Source: Clostridia bacterium
GTDB lineage: Bacteria > Bacillota > Clostridia > Oscillospirales > CAG-382
NCBI GenBank assembly: GCA_017466805.1
Contig: JAFTTN010000027.1
Location: 1-35,489, forward strand
DNA: 35,489 nucleotides
Reading direction: 5' to 3'
The position numbers and the translations under genes were made by a program. The notes beneath the pieces were generated by a model. It did not search any database and had not been told where the DNA came from. It saw nothing but the letters and a program-made list of their open reading frames with translations. Shown one piece after another: positions 1-9,600 of the stretch (the first letter of the stretch is position 1; every line of letters begins with the position of its first letter).

Positions 1-340
1 GGCGCGTGTTGAATGGTGCGTCGGGGACGCGCCAGACCGCGCCACAGCTCCGCCCCGGGGTCCCCAAAAATGAGCCAAGGAATTTTTGGGGTGGACGAAG
101 GCGGGCGAATCCCTTGCGGCGTGCCAAGAACAGACGGGTAAATCCCGTCTGTTTTTGTTTGTGTAATATGGGATTCGAAGGGCGCGTGTTGAATGGTGCG
201 TCGGGGACGCGCCAGACCGCGCCACAGCTCCGCCCCGGGGTCCCCAAAAATGAGCCGAGGAATTTTTGGGGTGGACGAAGGCGGGCGAATCCCTTGCGGC
301 GTGCCAAGAGCAGACGGGTAAATCCCGTCTGTTTTTGTTT
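1..340. repeat. Tandem structured intergenic repeat, two units with 180-bp period
   Basis: Positions 1-160 and 181-340 match at 158 of 160 bases; the differences are A77/G257 and A130/G310. The 20 bases between the units (161-180) are not part of the matched block. Each unit contains an inverted repeat (CCCCAAAAAT at 62-71 with ATTTTTGGGG at 82-91, and again 180 bp on), further outer pairing potential (GTCC/GGAC and CCGCC/GGCGG around it), and a terminator-like hairpin at its end. Both differences fall outside the paired arms. The window begins at the same base as the second unit, so more copies may lie upstream. The apparent reading frame across it simply follows the repeat, so I do not call a protein. 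Function unknown. Confidence 0.93.
131..160 (+). terminator. Terminator-like hairpin in repeat unit 1
   Basis: CAGACGGG (131-138) pairs with CCCGTCTG (144-151) over an 8-bp stem with a 5-nt loop, followed by TTTTTGTTT. This has the form of a rho-independent terminator on the plus strand. Confidence 0.65.
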
Positions 341-345
341 TTTCG
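311..345 (+). terminator. Terminator-like hairpin in repeat unit 2
   Basis: The same 8-bp stem as in unit 1 (311-318 with 324-331) is followed by a longer T-rich tract. It isolates the downstream promoter at 363 from upstream transcription. Confidence 0.65.
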
Positions 346-362
346 TCAGTAGGCTTGCGGTG

Positions 363-391
363 TTGACATAATTCGTGTTTTGTGGTATATT
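363..391 (+). promoter_or_regulatory. SigA-type promoter of the GH73 surface-protein gene
   Basis: TTGACA at 363-368, a 17-nt spacer, and TATATT at 386-391. The ribosome binding site AAAGGAG at 411-417 lies 7 nt before the GTG start at 425. Confidence 0.8.
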
Positions 392-424
392 TAAAGTGAT
401 TAAGTATCCGAAAGGAGCATTTTC

Positions 425-3076
425 GTGAAATTATCACGCTATATATCGTTTTTGGTTGCCGTGTTAATGCTGTTTTCTGCGGCTTGCCTGCCGTTTTCCG
501 CAAGCGCGGCTGTCGATTTGTCGGAATTCAACCTTACCACAGGGCAAAAATATTTTCTTCGCGTGCTCGGCTCGCTTTCGCGCGCGGATTATTATCAGAC
601 CGACGTTTTGGGCTCGGTCACGCTTGCGCAGGCGATATACGAGGGCGGCTGGGGCAGATATTCGCTCCCTGTCGGCGGCAATAACCTTTTCGGCATAAAG
701 GCATACAGTTCTTGGCCCGGAATGGTTTACGACCAAAAAACGTCGATACTTTATTCCTGCTACTCCGATTATTTGTTTGCCGAGGGGCAGGGACATATTA
801 ACACCTATTCGGCTTGGCGTGCGCACGAGAATTGGGCGGAAAGCGTTGCCGTACATAGCGCACTCTTCCACAACGAATCGAAATACGCGGCTGTCGTCGG
901 CGAAAAGAACTATAAGGTTGCCGCAAAGGCGATAGTCGATGCAGGCTATTGTAACGATTACGGCTACGTCGATACGGTTATAAAGCTTATCGAGCAATAC
1001 GGGCTTACCGAATACGACGATTTAACCCCCGATGAAGACGGTGTTGTTGCCGTAGTTACCGAGCCGGAAAGAGTTCTGCTCGATATCGGAAGCGAATATA
1101 CCGTTCCGCTTACCTATTATCCCGAAACGGCTGTCGCTTCGAGCGTTACCTGGGCAAGCGATAACGAAAGCGTTGCCACGGTTGATGAAAACGGCAAGGT
1201 TACCGCACTTGCACACGGTATGACGCTTATTACCGCAACGCTGGCAAACGGCAGGGAAGCCTGCTGTATAGTTTACGTCGATTGCAACGCAACGGTTATC
1301 GATAAGGATGCGACGGTTTATACCTCGCCCTCGACCTCTGCCGATAATAACGGCAAAATTTACCGCGGTATCGCAGTAAAGGTGCTCGACGAAACGGTTT
1401 ATACCGATACCGACGGTACTGGATTTTACAAGGTCGAAGGCTACAACAGCAAAAACGAGCTTGTGAACGGTTACCTGCTTGCACAGTATATTTATTTAAA
1501 CAAGCGCAACGTTTCTACTATCGCGGTGGTTAAGGACAATATAACGGTTAAGCTTGGCGAAAGCTATACGGTTAAAACGGTTGTTGCTCCTGCCGATGCG
1601 GTCGATACAACGCTTATATGGACAAGCGATAACGAAAGCGTTGCCACGGTTGACGAAAACGGCGTTATAACCGCAAACGCTATCGGAAGTGCGGTGATTA
1701 CCGCTTCTGCTTTCGGCGGCTGCGAAAGAAAAATAAGCGTTACTGTTGCCGAGGAGTACCGCGAATATAAGGCACTTGTTTCGGCTTACGAAACGCTTAC
1801 CGTGCGTACCGAGCCGAAATCCGATTCGGCGCGTGCGGGCAAGCTCGATTTTCTTTCGAGCGTAACGGTTATCGGCGAAGCAGAGGGCGAATGGTACAAA
1901 ATTAGCGGCACCGAAGCCGATGGCGACAGCGTTGTAGGCTACGCAAATTCTGCGTATATACGCATAATCGAAGATTCACACACGGTTACCTATGGCAATG
2001 CGCCTGCCGATATAAAGGTTTACAGCGAAAAAAATACGAATTCGATTTCCTACGGCACGCTTACCGAAGAAAGCGTATATGCAATACTCGAGCTTGACGA
2101 CGAAAACGGCTGGAGCTATATTGTAGGTATAAAAACCTCCGACGAGGCGGTACACGGCTATGCACAGCTCGACGGCTCGGGCTCGACGGTAACACCGCCC
2201 GATATCGAGCAGGGAAGCGATATCCCCGCAAACAGCTATTACGGCAGAACGACAAGCGATTTGTACGTTCGCAGCGGTGCGGGTAGCGGCTATGAAGCGG
2301 TCGGTCAGTTTGCAAACGGCTCGCAGATAATAATTATCGGCGATGCGGTAGACGGCTGGTATTCGGTTATGGGTATCGATAAGGACGGCAACGAAATTTC
2401 GGGCTATTCCTCGGCGGATTATATAACCGTTTTGTATTCGGGCAGCGTTAATGCAACCACGCTTAACGTGCGCGATGCCGCGGTAAGCGGCGAGGTCGTC
2501 GGTCAGTTTAAAAAGGATGAAAAGATTATTGTGGTCGGCGATATTATCGACGGCTGGTATTCTGTCGAAAGCCTCGACGGAAGCATAAAGGGATATTGCT
2601 CGGGCGATTATATTGTTTTGAACGGCAGGCTCGAGCCGCCCAAGGAGGAAGACCCCGAGCAGAGCTTCGAAATCCTCGATAACAGCCTTTCTATCACCGA
2701 AGGGGTGCTGACGGGAGTTAAGCTCGAAACGAGCGCAGAGGCGTTTTTGGCGTGCTTTAACGGCGACGTAAGGCTAACCGATGCAGAGGGCAATCTTTTG
2801 GAGGGCGAAGCACTCGTCGGTACCGGCTGCAAGCTTATATTAAGCACCGACAGCGAGGAAAAAACGCTTGCCGAAATACTTGTTAAAGGCGACGTCGACG
2901 GAAACGGTAAGGTGTCCGAGATGGATTATATATTAATCAAGCGTCACTTCTTCGGTACCTATACCCTGCAGGGCTTATATTACGAAGCGGCGCTGTTGAG
3001 CGGCGAGAATTACGTTGACGTGCTCGATTACGTATTGGTAAAACGTCATTACTTCGGCACTTACGTGATAAGTTAG
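425..3076 (+). CDS. Secreted GH73 glucosaminidase with Big_2, SH3 and dockerin-like modules
   Basis: An 883-residue exported peptidoglycan hydrolase. GTG is chosen as start because AAAGGAG sits 7 nt upstream. Residues 1-28 form a signal peptide ending in A-S-A. Residues about 60-195 are a GH73 (mannosyl-glycoprotein endo-beta-N-acetylglucosaminidase-like) domain; the family motif A-Q-A-I-Y-E-G-G-W-G places the likely catalytic glutamate at E73. Then follow Big_2 Ig-like (209-286), SH3-like (289-358), Big_2 (366-441), and four further SH3-like repeats (about 448-515, 518-583, 604-670, 672-733). A short domain at 746-820 precedes a dockerin-like C-terminus (820-883). The first calcium-type loop, D-V-D-G-N-G-K, is intact; in the second copy it is lost although the K-R-H-Y-F-G-T helix remains. 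The role is probably cell-wall turnover or daughter-cell separation at the surface. The glycosidase call is strong; linkage specificity is inferred from the family. Confidence 0.9.
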   Translation: MKLSRYISFLVAVLMLFSAACLPFSASAAVDLSEFNLTTGQKYFLRVLGSLSRADYYQTDVLGSVTLAQAIYEGGWGRYSLPVGGNNLFGIKAYSSWPGMVYDQKTSILYSCYSDYLFAEGQGHINTYSAWRAHENWAESVAVHSALFHNESKYAAVVGEKNYKVAAKAIVDAGYCNDYGYVDTVIKLIEQYGLTEYDDLTPDEDGVVAVVTEPERVLLDIGSEYTVPLTYYPETAVASSVTWASDNESVATVDENGKVTALAHGMTLITATLANGREACCIVYVDCNATVIDKDATVYTSPSTSADNNGKIYRGIAVKVLDETVYTDTDGTGFYKVEGYNSKNELVNGYLLAQYIYLNKRNVSTIAVVKDNITVKLGESYTVKTVVAPADAVDTTLIWTSDNESVATVDENGVITANAIGSAVITASAFGGCERKISVTVAEEYREYKALVSAYETLTVRTEPKSDSARAGKLDFLSSVTVIGEAEGEWYKISGTEADGDSVVGYANSAYIRIIEDSHTVTYGNAPADIKVYSEKNTNSISYGTLTEESVYAILELDDENGWSYIVGIKTSDEAVHGYAQLDGSGSTVTPPDIEQGSDIPANSYYGRTTSDLYVRSGAGSGYEAVGQFANGSQIIIIGDAVDGWYSVMGIDKDGNEISGYSSADYITVLYSGSVNATTLNVRDAAVSGEVVGQFKKDEKIIVVGDIIDGWYSVESLDGSIKGYCSGDYIVLNGRLEPPKEEDPEQSFEILDNSLSITEGVLTGVKLETSAEAFLACFNGDVRLTDAEGNLLEGEALVGTGCKLILSTDSEEKTLAEILVKGDVDGNGKVSEMDYILIKRHFFGTYTLQGLYYEAALLSGENYVDVLDYVLVKRHYFGTYVIS

Positions 3077-3094
3077 AATTTAATAAAAAAATAT

Positions 3095-3133
3095 GCGAGA
3101 GGAGCTTTTTATAAAAGTCCCTCTCGCTTTTTT
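3095..3133 (+). terminator. Rho-independent terminator after the GH73 gene
   Basis: GCGAGAGG (3095-3102) pairs with CCTCTCGC (3120-3127), with extra CTTTT/AAAAG pairing inside the loop, followed by six T residues. Confidence 0.85.
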
Positions 3134-3226
3134 GTATTTTTTTACGGTGCGACACTGTTGCTTTAATATGAATGTGACAACGACACACTATAAAAATTTA
3201 ATCCTAAAAATTTTTAGGAAAGAGCA

Positions 3227-3260
3227 CGAGAGAACCCTTTTTATAAAAAGGGTTCTCTCG
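3227..3260 (-). terminator. Perfect 34-nt hairpin after the minus-strand gene, CGAGAGA family
   Basis: Bases 3227-3243 are the exact reverse complement of 3244-3260 (17 bp, no loop left over). It follows the stop codon of the gene ending at 3288 and has flanks like those of the hairpins at 6644-6677 and 19048-19079. There is no U tract on the gene's strand, so it may act as a 3'-end stabiliser or processing site as well as, or instead of, a terminator. Confidence 0.7.
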
Positions 3261-3287
3261 TAAAAACTAATATTAAAACCTAAAAAC

Positions 3288-6200
3288 TCAACCAATCACG
3301 AATGTGCCGAAATAGTGGCGCTTGATAAGTATGTAGTCGTACTGGTTAACCGCGCCGTCGCAGTTGACGTCTGCGGGAAGCATTTCGTCTTCGGTGAGAT
3401 AACGGGTTTCGAAGTAGTGACGCTTAACGAGAATGTAATCGTATTGGTCGATCTTGCCGTCTGCGTTAACGTCGCCGAGAACGTATTCGGGTGCTTCAAA
3501 GGTGACCGTATCTGAGAACAGAACGGTTTCGTCATTGAAGAGTATTCCGCAGATATAGGTTTCGCCGCTTGCGGCTGCCTTAAGTTCGGCTTCGGTTTCG
3601 TCTTCAATGATGGTATAGAGCGTGAGAGTACCGCTTGCGGTGAAGGTCGTATCTTCTTCATAGCTGTCGACGTAGAAGTAGTAGTGTCCGTCAAAGGGAG
3701 CTTCAAGGGTGAAGGTTCCGTCTTCGTATACAACCTTGAAGCTAACGGAATCGTCGTAAGCTTCGTCATAGATGACCCACAGTCTATCGTTTCTGACGTC
3801 GGTGCTGGGAGTGATCGAGATCACGTCGCCTTTCTTCAATTCGATATTGAAGATGTCGTATTCATATATGGGTACTATTTCATAATATTCATCCCAGTAC
3901 GAATCGCTGTGAGAATAACCATTGAGACCTTCGACCAGCTCGAGGTCAGCGGTCTGGTCGGTGCCGTTGTTGAATATAACGTATTCTGCTTCTTCGGGAA
4001 GATCGTAGTAGTATATACCGTTATCTTCGTCGTAGGTCATTGCTTCGCCGGGCCAGCTGGTGAGTTCGGAGTTGTCATCGCTCCAGAAGAATACGTTTGC
4101 GTTTGTCCAATCGGTATCAACGAAATAGACTCGGTTGGGAACCATTTCGTCACTTGTGCCTTCCCACTCGTCATAAAGCGAGGGAACCCAATAGCCATTT
4201 TCTTTATCGTAGTAAGAGGGCTCGCCAATGGTCTCGCCATCGTAATAGACGGGGTCTGCGTATTCATCGGTGATAATTACGTCTTCAACGGTGACCTTGA
4301 ACCACTGATAAGCTACGACGCCTTCGGGGAAGTTGACCTCAACAGAGGGATCCTCGACGGTGGGCTGCTTGGTTATTGCGTAGTCCATCCTGAAGTGATC
4401 GGAAACGAGAGCCGTGTCGTCTTCATAAGTTGCCTCTGCGCCGTAAACACTACCGTATTCGAAGGAGGAAAGCGTTTTGTCGGTTTCGCCCTCGATAGGC
4501 TCGAAGTCGTAGGAGCTTATTTCGAACTTGACGGTCGTGGTTTCGGGATCAATGCAGTAGTGATATACATTGTAAGTGTCGGATTTGGTGATTACTACGC
4601 TGCCAACGCCCGATTCGTCGAATTCGACGTATTCGGTCGAAGAATCTCCACTGAAACGCATTTCGGGGTCAGATGGAGACATCGCGTCGGGATTGGTGAG
4701 TGTTACGTTTACAAGCGTACCTGCCTCGAGGTAAATATCAAAGTACTCGGATATGTATTCCATATATCCCGAATAGCTATAGGGCTCGCCGTGCTCGCCC
4801 GTCCAGATGCCTGTTTCGGAGTCGTACGTGCCGACTGCATTCGATACCATAGTATCGTCTAAGGGTGTGATTACGGGAGTGCCGATGAACCATTGGAACT
4901 CCGCTTCGTCCTCGAAGGACACCAAAAGGGTGGGGTCTGCCGCGGTGGGCTGAGAAATGATTCTGTAGTCTGCCGCGAAGAAATAGGATGCGAGAGCAGA
5001 ATCGTTCTTATCGGTGATAAGGCAACGGTAAACATTGTTGACGTCCATTTCGGTAAGAGTGCTTTCGGTTTCGCCCTCGACGTCTTCAAAGGAAGCAACC
5101 TTTCCGCTTGCCATACATCCGATTTCGGAGGGATTGACGTAAGAACCGACAGCTAAGGTATAAATGCCTGCTTTGTCAACCGTGGTATAAAGGACGCCGT
5201 TCTCATCTTCTTCAAACTCGTATTCGATCATAGTGTCCATATTGGACAGTGTGATGTTCATAATATAGGACATATCCGAAAATTTAACGTAAACGTCGCC
5301 TTCCTCGAAGTACGCGCTGAAATATACGGCTACGTAAACGCTGTCCGGAGCGGAAACGTACGTGGATGCGGAAGCGATCGTGGGAGTGGGAATCTCAATT
5401 TTTGCGACTGAAGGGTACCACGCGCTGATTTCGTCTGAAATTTCAACGTAAGAGCTGTTGGGGACAAGGGTTTGTATTTGGTCAAAAAATCCTGCGGGCG
5501 CAATGTCGCTGATACTTGCGAACAGCTCGCCTAAGTCGGCGGGAGATGCGCAGTCGGGCGTGATAGGCTGCTCGCTCGATTCGCCGAGGATCTGCCACTG
5601 GTAGGATTTGACCTCGTCGGGCAAAGAAACCTCAACGGAGGGGTCGCCGATGGTGGGCTGCTTGGTTATAACAAGCTCTGCTTTGACGCGGTTGGATTTT
5701 ACAACGGTCTCGCCTGCGGTCACTTCGCAGAAATAGGTCTTGCCGAGAACGTATTCGGAAAGGGTGCTTTCGGTTTCGCCCTCGATCGCGGTGCTTGCGT
5801 AGTCGTTGAGCCATGCTTTAGCTGTCGGAGCGTCGCCTGCTATCCTCGACGTATACGTCGTAATGGGGGCTGCGGCGTAGGCAAAAAGCACGTAGTATGC
5901 GCCTGTGTCGACAGTGATGGTATAGCTGCCGGCTTCGTTGGAGATGCCGTGGCAAGCCTTTCCGCTTTCGTAATCGCCGAGTCCGCAGCCTTCCACGGTA
6001 TCATCGCTGAATTCTACGGTGATGCTTTCGCCTGCTTCAAGGTAGATGGCGAAATATTCGGCGTACTCGCCGTCGGACATAGGGATCCAGGTGCCGAGCT
6101 CTTCATTGTAGGAAGAGGTGCCGGTAAGCTGCGGGGTGTTTTCCACGGTGGTAGCAATGGTATCGTCGATAGCGGTGAGCACGAGGTTTTCCTTATCGAC

Positions 6201-6365
6201 CTCATACCATTGATAAGTGACGCCGCTGTCAAGGTTGACCTCAACAGACATATCGTCGGCTGTGGGTTGCTTTGTTATTAGCAATTCGGTGTCTTCCGCC
6301 GATACGATAACCGTGCAGGAAAGCACCATAATGAGTGCTAACAAAATACTTGTAAAGCGTTTCAT
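3288..6365 (-). CDS. Secreted Ig-like repeat protein with nested CBM26-like module and dockerin-like C-terminus
   Basis: A 1025-residue surface protein; no catalytic domain is recognised. Signal peptide about 1-23. Four repeats (about 29-230, 232-467, 469-662, 664-958) each begin with K/S-Q-P-T, then a Y-Q-W or F-Q-W strand, and close with E-G-E-T or similar plus T-L and an aromatic-x-C-type strand, resembling bacterial Ig-like domains. Between those halves each carries an inserted PPC-like beta-sandwich (around Y-L-E-A-G-x-x-x-x-V). In repeat 4 a starch-binding CBM26-like module (about 743-812; V-Y-F-V-D, W-P-G-E-A-M-T, V-I-F-N-N, Q-T-A-D-L) is inserted again. The C-terminal dockerin-like pair (962-1025) has loops D-V-N-A-D-G-K and D-V-N-C-D-G-A. 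The ATG follows a GGAGG site. The likely role is a polysaccharide-binding or adhesive surface stalk (inference). It is a paralogue of the next gene (6700-10881). Confidence 0.8.
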   Translation of the reverse strand: MKRFTSILLALIMVLSCTVIVSAEDTELLITKQPTADDMSVEVNLDSGVTYQWYEVDKENLVLTAIDDTIATTVENTPQLTGTSSYNEELGTWIPMSDGEYAEYFAIYLEAGESITVEFSDDTVEGCGLGDYESGKACHGISNEAGSYTITVDTGAYYVLFAYAAAPITTYTSRIAGDAPTAKAWLNDYASTAIEGETESTLSEYVLGKTYFCEVTAGETVVKSNRVKAELVITKQPTIGDPSVEVSLPDEVKSYQWQILGESSEQPITPDCASPADLGELFASISDIAPAGFFDQIQTLVPNSSYVEISDEISAWYPSVAKIEIPTPTIASASTYVSAPDSVYVAVYFSAYFEEGDVYVKFSDMSYIMNITLSNMDTMIEYEFEEDENGVLYTTVDKAGIYTLAVGSYVNPSEIGCMASGKVASFEDVEGETESTLTEMDVNNVYRCLITDKNDSALASYFFAADYRIISQPTAADPTLLVSFEDEAEFQWFIGTPVITPLDDTMVSNAVGTYDSETGIWTGEHGEPYSYSGYMEYISEYFDIYLEAGTLVNVTLTNPDAMSPSDPEMRFSGDSSTEYVEFDESGVGSVVITKSDTYNVYHYCIDPETTTVKFEISSYDFEPIEGETDKTLSSFEYGSVYGAEATYEDDTALVSDHFRMDYAITKQPTVEDPSVEVNFPEGVVAYQWFKVTVEDVIITDEYADPVYYDGETIGEPSYYDKENGYWVPSLYDEWEGTSDEMVPNRVYFVDTDWTNANVFFWSDDNSELTSWPGEAMTYDEDNGIYYYDLPEEAEYVIFNNGTDQTADLELVEGLNGYSHSDSYWDEYYEIVPIYEYDIFNIELKKGDVISITPSTDVRNDRLWVIYDEAYDDSVSFKVVYEDGTFTLEAPFDGHYYFYVDSYEEDTTFTASGTLTLYTIIEDETEAELKAAASGETYICGILFNDETVLFSDTVTFEAPEYVLGDVNADGKIDQYDYILVKRHYFETRYLTEDEMLPADVNCDGAVNQYDYILIKRHYFGTFVIG

Positions 6366-6403
6366 TTTTTTTCCTCCTTAATGGTTTTATATAACCTATA
6401 ACA

Positions 6404-6469
6404 ATTATATCACGCTTTGAATAAAAAAACACTACACCAAAACGTAAAAAAATGGGTAGTGTTTTTGTG
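6404..6469 (-). promoter_or_regulatory. Promoter region with conserved 40-nt upstream block and inverted repeat (gene B)
   Basis: On the minus strand TATAAT lies at 6409-6404. Exactly 20 nt upstream is a 40-nt block (6430-6469), 35/40 identical to one before the paralogous gene (10965-11004). The block holds CACTACACCAAAAC and TAGTGTTTTTGTG (plus-strand reading). Here it also forms an inverted repeat, AAAAACACTAC (6425-6435) with GTAGTGTTTTT (6456-6466). No clear -35 hexamer is seen, so activator dependence is plausible. Confidence 0.6.
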
Positions 6470-6643
6470 AATATTATCATATATTTTTTGTGTGCTTTGC
6501 GTTGCTACGCTTTGCTTTCGACGAAAAGCGAAGCGTAGAACAGACAATAGACAGATAGGTTATCCCGCTGCCGCAAATTCAAGAGATAGCAGCAATGATA
6601 CACCGTAAATTATTATTGCTTTAAAAGTTTTTGGGAGAGAGCG
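6470..6643. other. Intergenic segment with a 14-bp hairpin; no gene seen
   Basis: Between the two large repeat-protein genes. It contains an inverted repeat with arms 6505-6518 and 6525-6538 (14 pairs including one G-T, 6-nt loop). No open frame with a ribosome binding site, RNA gene or T tract was recognised. It may be part of the 3' untranslated region of the gene ending at 6700 or an upstream operator of the gene starting at 6365. Confidence 0.55.
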
Positions 6644-6677
6644 CGAGAGAGGACTTTTTTCAAAAAGTCCTCTCTCG
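6644..6677 (-). terminator. 34-nt hairpin after the minus-strand gene, CGAGAGA family
   Basis: Arms 6644-6659 and 6662-6677 pair perfectly over 16 bp. It follows the stop codon of the gene ending at 6700. The flanks (AAAAGTTTTTG and AGAGAGCGCGAGAGA on one side, TCTCTCGTAAT on the other) recur at 19028-19083 and, partly, at 3210-3262. Confidence 0.7.
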
Positions 6678-6699
6678 TAATCTATTTTCGATTAAAAAC

Positions 6700-9600
6700 T
6701 CAACCAATAACAAAGGTGCCGAAGTAGTGGCGTGCGATAAGGATGTAATCGTATTGGTCGACCTTGTTATCCTTGTTGACGTCGGCACGAATCGCTTCGT
6801 CTTCCGTAAGAATGCGGGTTTCGAAGTAGTGGCGTTTTACAAGAATGTAATCGTATTGGTCGATTTTGCCGTCGTCGTTAACGTCGCCGAGAACGTAGGA
6901 GGCTTCGAGGTATGCGGGAGTCGAAACAAGCTTGAAGCCCTCGCCGTAGGTGATAACGCAGTAGTAAAGACCCGATTCGAAATCGCCGAGCGTCTTTTCG
7001 GTTTCGCTCTCGATAGCTACCGCTTCTTCGAATTCGCCCAAATATGCCTTGAAGGTGATATCCTTTGCAAATGTTTCTACGTAGAAGCTGTAAGTGCCAT
7101 CAACGGGAGCTGTGAAGGTGTAAACGCCGTTATTATAGGTCCAGCAATCGTAGTCTACGTAAGAATTTATTGTCGACGCATAGATAAACCTGTATTTGAT
7201 CTCGTCGCTCGGGATAATGGTGAGAACGTCGCCCTCCTTGAGCTCGATTTCAAAGATGTCGAATTCGTAGAGTTCAACGTCGCCGTATTCTTCGATTTTA
7301 TAAAGCGAGGGTACCCAGTAGCCGTTTTCTTCGTCGTAGTAGGAGGGGTCGCCTTCGGAGTCGCTGTAATGCGCAGAGGATGCGTTTTCCTCGGTGATTT
7401 CTTCGCCGTTGCCTGCGTTAAAGTACCACTGATATTCGGTATCCGCATTTTCGAAGTTGACCTCGACACTCGGGTCGTCGGAGGTGGGGTTCTTGGTTAT
7501 AACGGGAGCGGCGATGAAGGTGTTGGAGGCAAGAACCGCGCCGTCTTCATACGTTGCAACGCATACGTAGTAATTGCCGAGAGTGAGGGCGGAATCGGAA
7601 AGCGTCTTTTCGGTCTCGCCCTCAAGCGCTGTATTTTCGAAGGATACGAATTCAAAGCGCGCGCTTATTTCGGGTGTCAGCGCATAGCTGTAGAGCTCAT
7701 AAGTGCTGCTTTCGGGAGCCTCGAAGATGTAGGTCCCTTCGTATGCGGGGCGTACGTATATTGAATAGCCTTCTTCATAAGAATAGAAGCGGAATTCATT
7801 GTCGATCGAAATGGCGGAGGGATCCTCAAAGGTGACGAACACTGCGTCTCCCTTTTCGAGGTATATATCAAACCATCCCGCCATGTATTCGGTGATGCCG
7901 TAGTAATCGCTTCCTTCGTCGTCACTTGCGGTCCAGTATCCGGTTTCCTTGTCGTAGGAGGCGTCGATGTCATCTACATAGGTGTCGTCGATGGTGACGA
8001 ATTCGGGCTCGGACTCGTACCACTGAAATTCCGCCTTATCCTCAAAGGTAACCTCAAGCGTGGGATCCTTTGCGGTGGGCTGCTTGATGATTTTGCCATT
8101 CGCGCGCAGGATATCCGATTCGAGAATCGTGTCGTCCGGATAGGTTGCGGCACAAATATAATGATAATTGTACTTGATGTTGCTTAAGGTCTTATCGGTT
8201 TCGCCCTCGATAGGCTCGAAGTCGTAGTCGGAGATTTCAAACTTGGCGGTTACTTCTTCGTCAATAGTGTAATTGTAAAGAAAGTAGTAATCGCTTTCGG
8301 GAGCCTCGAATACGTAGGTCTTGCCGTCGGCCCCGGGGGCAACCGATTCGGTGTAGTCTTCGTAGTAGAGAGAAAAATAGAATTTATCGTCGAGGGCAAT
8401 AACAGACGCGTCGTCGAGGGTGATCGTTAAAACCTCGCCCTTGTTGAGGTATAACTCGAACCATTCGATTTCATACATGGTAGCATCCGCATATTCAAAG
8501 GAACCTGCCGCGTAGCCGGTCCAGCGTTCGGTACCCTCATCGTAGCTTGCTGCCGAATCGTATACGTCGTCATCGTTAAGGCTTGTGTGTACTAAAGGCG
8601 ATTCGTACCATTGGAATTCGGCGCTGTCCTCGAAGGTTACTTCGAAGGTGGGGCGTGTAACGGTAGGGTGCTTGATTATGTCGGGTACTGTCGAAATTAC
8701 GTCGGACTCGACGTTCATTCCAAACGGGAAGGAGGCTTCACAGTAATAGCTCTTTCCGTATTCAAGCGCAGAGAGCGTGTCGGTGGTTTCGCCTTCTACT
8801 GCGGTTACGGATTCGTCGTCATTTATTGCATACCACTGATATTTCGCTTCGTTCGCGAAGGTTACTTCAAACGTGGGATAATCCGCGGTGGGCTGGGATA
8901 CAACAGTCGGGATTGCACGGAAGCTGTTGGAGCCGAGCGTGATTTCGTTGCCGAAGTCAGCTACGCAGTAGTACAGGTAGCCGGCAGTCATATTGTTTAA
9001 GGTGTTTTCGGATTCGCCGTCCATAAGTACGGGCTCGCTCTGCTCGATCATAAACGCCTTGATCTTGGAATCGAGCGAGGGGGTGTTTGCAGAAACGATA
9101 TAGGTCGCATCGTTTTCGGAAGAGAATACCATAACGTTGCCTACCATACTGTAGGAGGGGGTGTGTCCTTCGAATCTGTCGGGGTCGAAGAGCATAAGCT
9201 CGGTTATTTCGGGCGGGCAGTCGAAATAAACTACGTCGCCTGCCTTCAATTCGATCTCGAAATAGAACAGCTCGTGTCCGTCGCCCGCATCGCAACGCTT
9301 CGCACCCGTCCAGAGCTCTGTTACGGGGTCGTACGTGGAGGTGACGTCGGTTTCACAGGTCGAGCAAACGTTAGAAGCATTTTCATTCGTGAAGAGCTTT
9401 TCGGTAAGCACGGTTTCGTACCACTTGTATGCTTCTACCGGATTATTGGGATACACATCAAAGGTGGGCTGGCGGAACGTGGGCTGGCGATCGACGTAGG
9501 GAACGGTGCTGAAGCTGTGCTCGATCTTGTTTTCGCCGATAGAAACGATTAATTTGTAGTTCTTGTTTACCTTGGGGGTAATAGAGCTGCCGGTTGCATC

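Noticed and set aside
6-371. Open frame across the 180-bp repeats (121 codons with internal duplication)
   Set aside because: The protein repeat simply mirrors the DNA repeat, it runs over two terminator hairpins, and there is no ribosome binding site before its start.
3684-4862. Long plus-strand open frame (392 codons) inside the 1025-residue gene
   Set aside because: It is antisense to an acidic repeat protein whose codons (GAY, GAR, TAY) rarely give stops on the other strand; no ribosome binding site and no known motif.
6631-7764. Long plus-strand open frame (377 codons) inside the giant repeat-protein gene
   Set aside because: Antisense shadow of the same kind; its start region overlaps a hairpin and the sense frame has signal peptide, domain repeats and a ribosome binding site.
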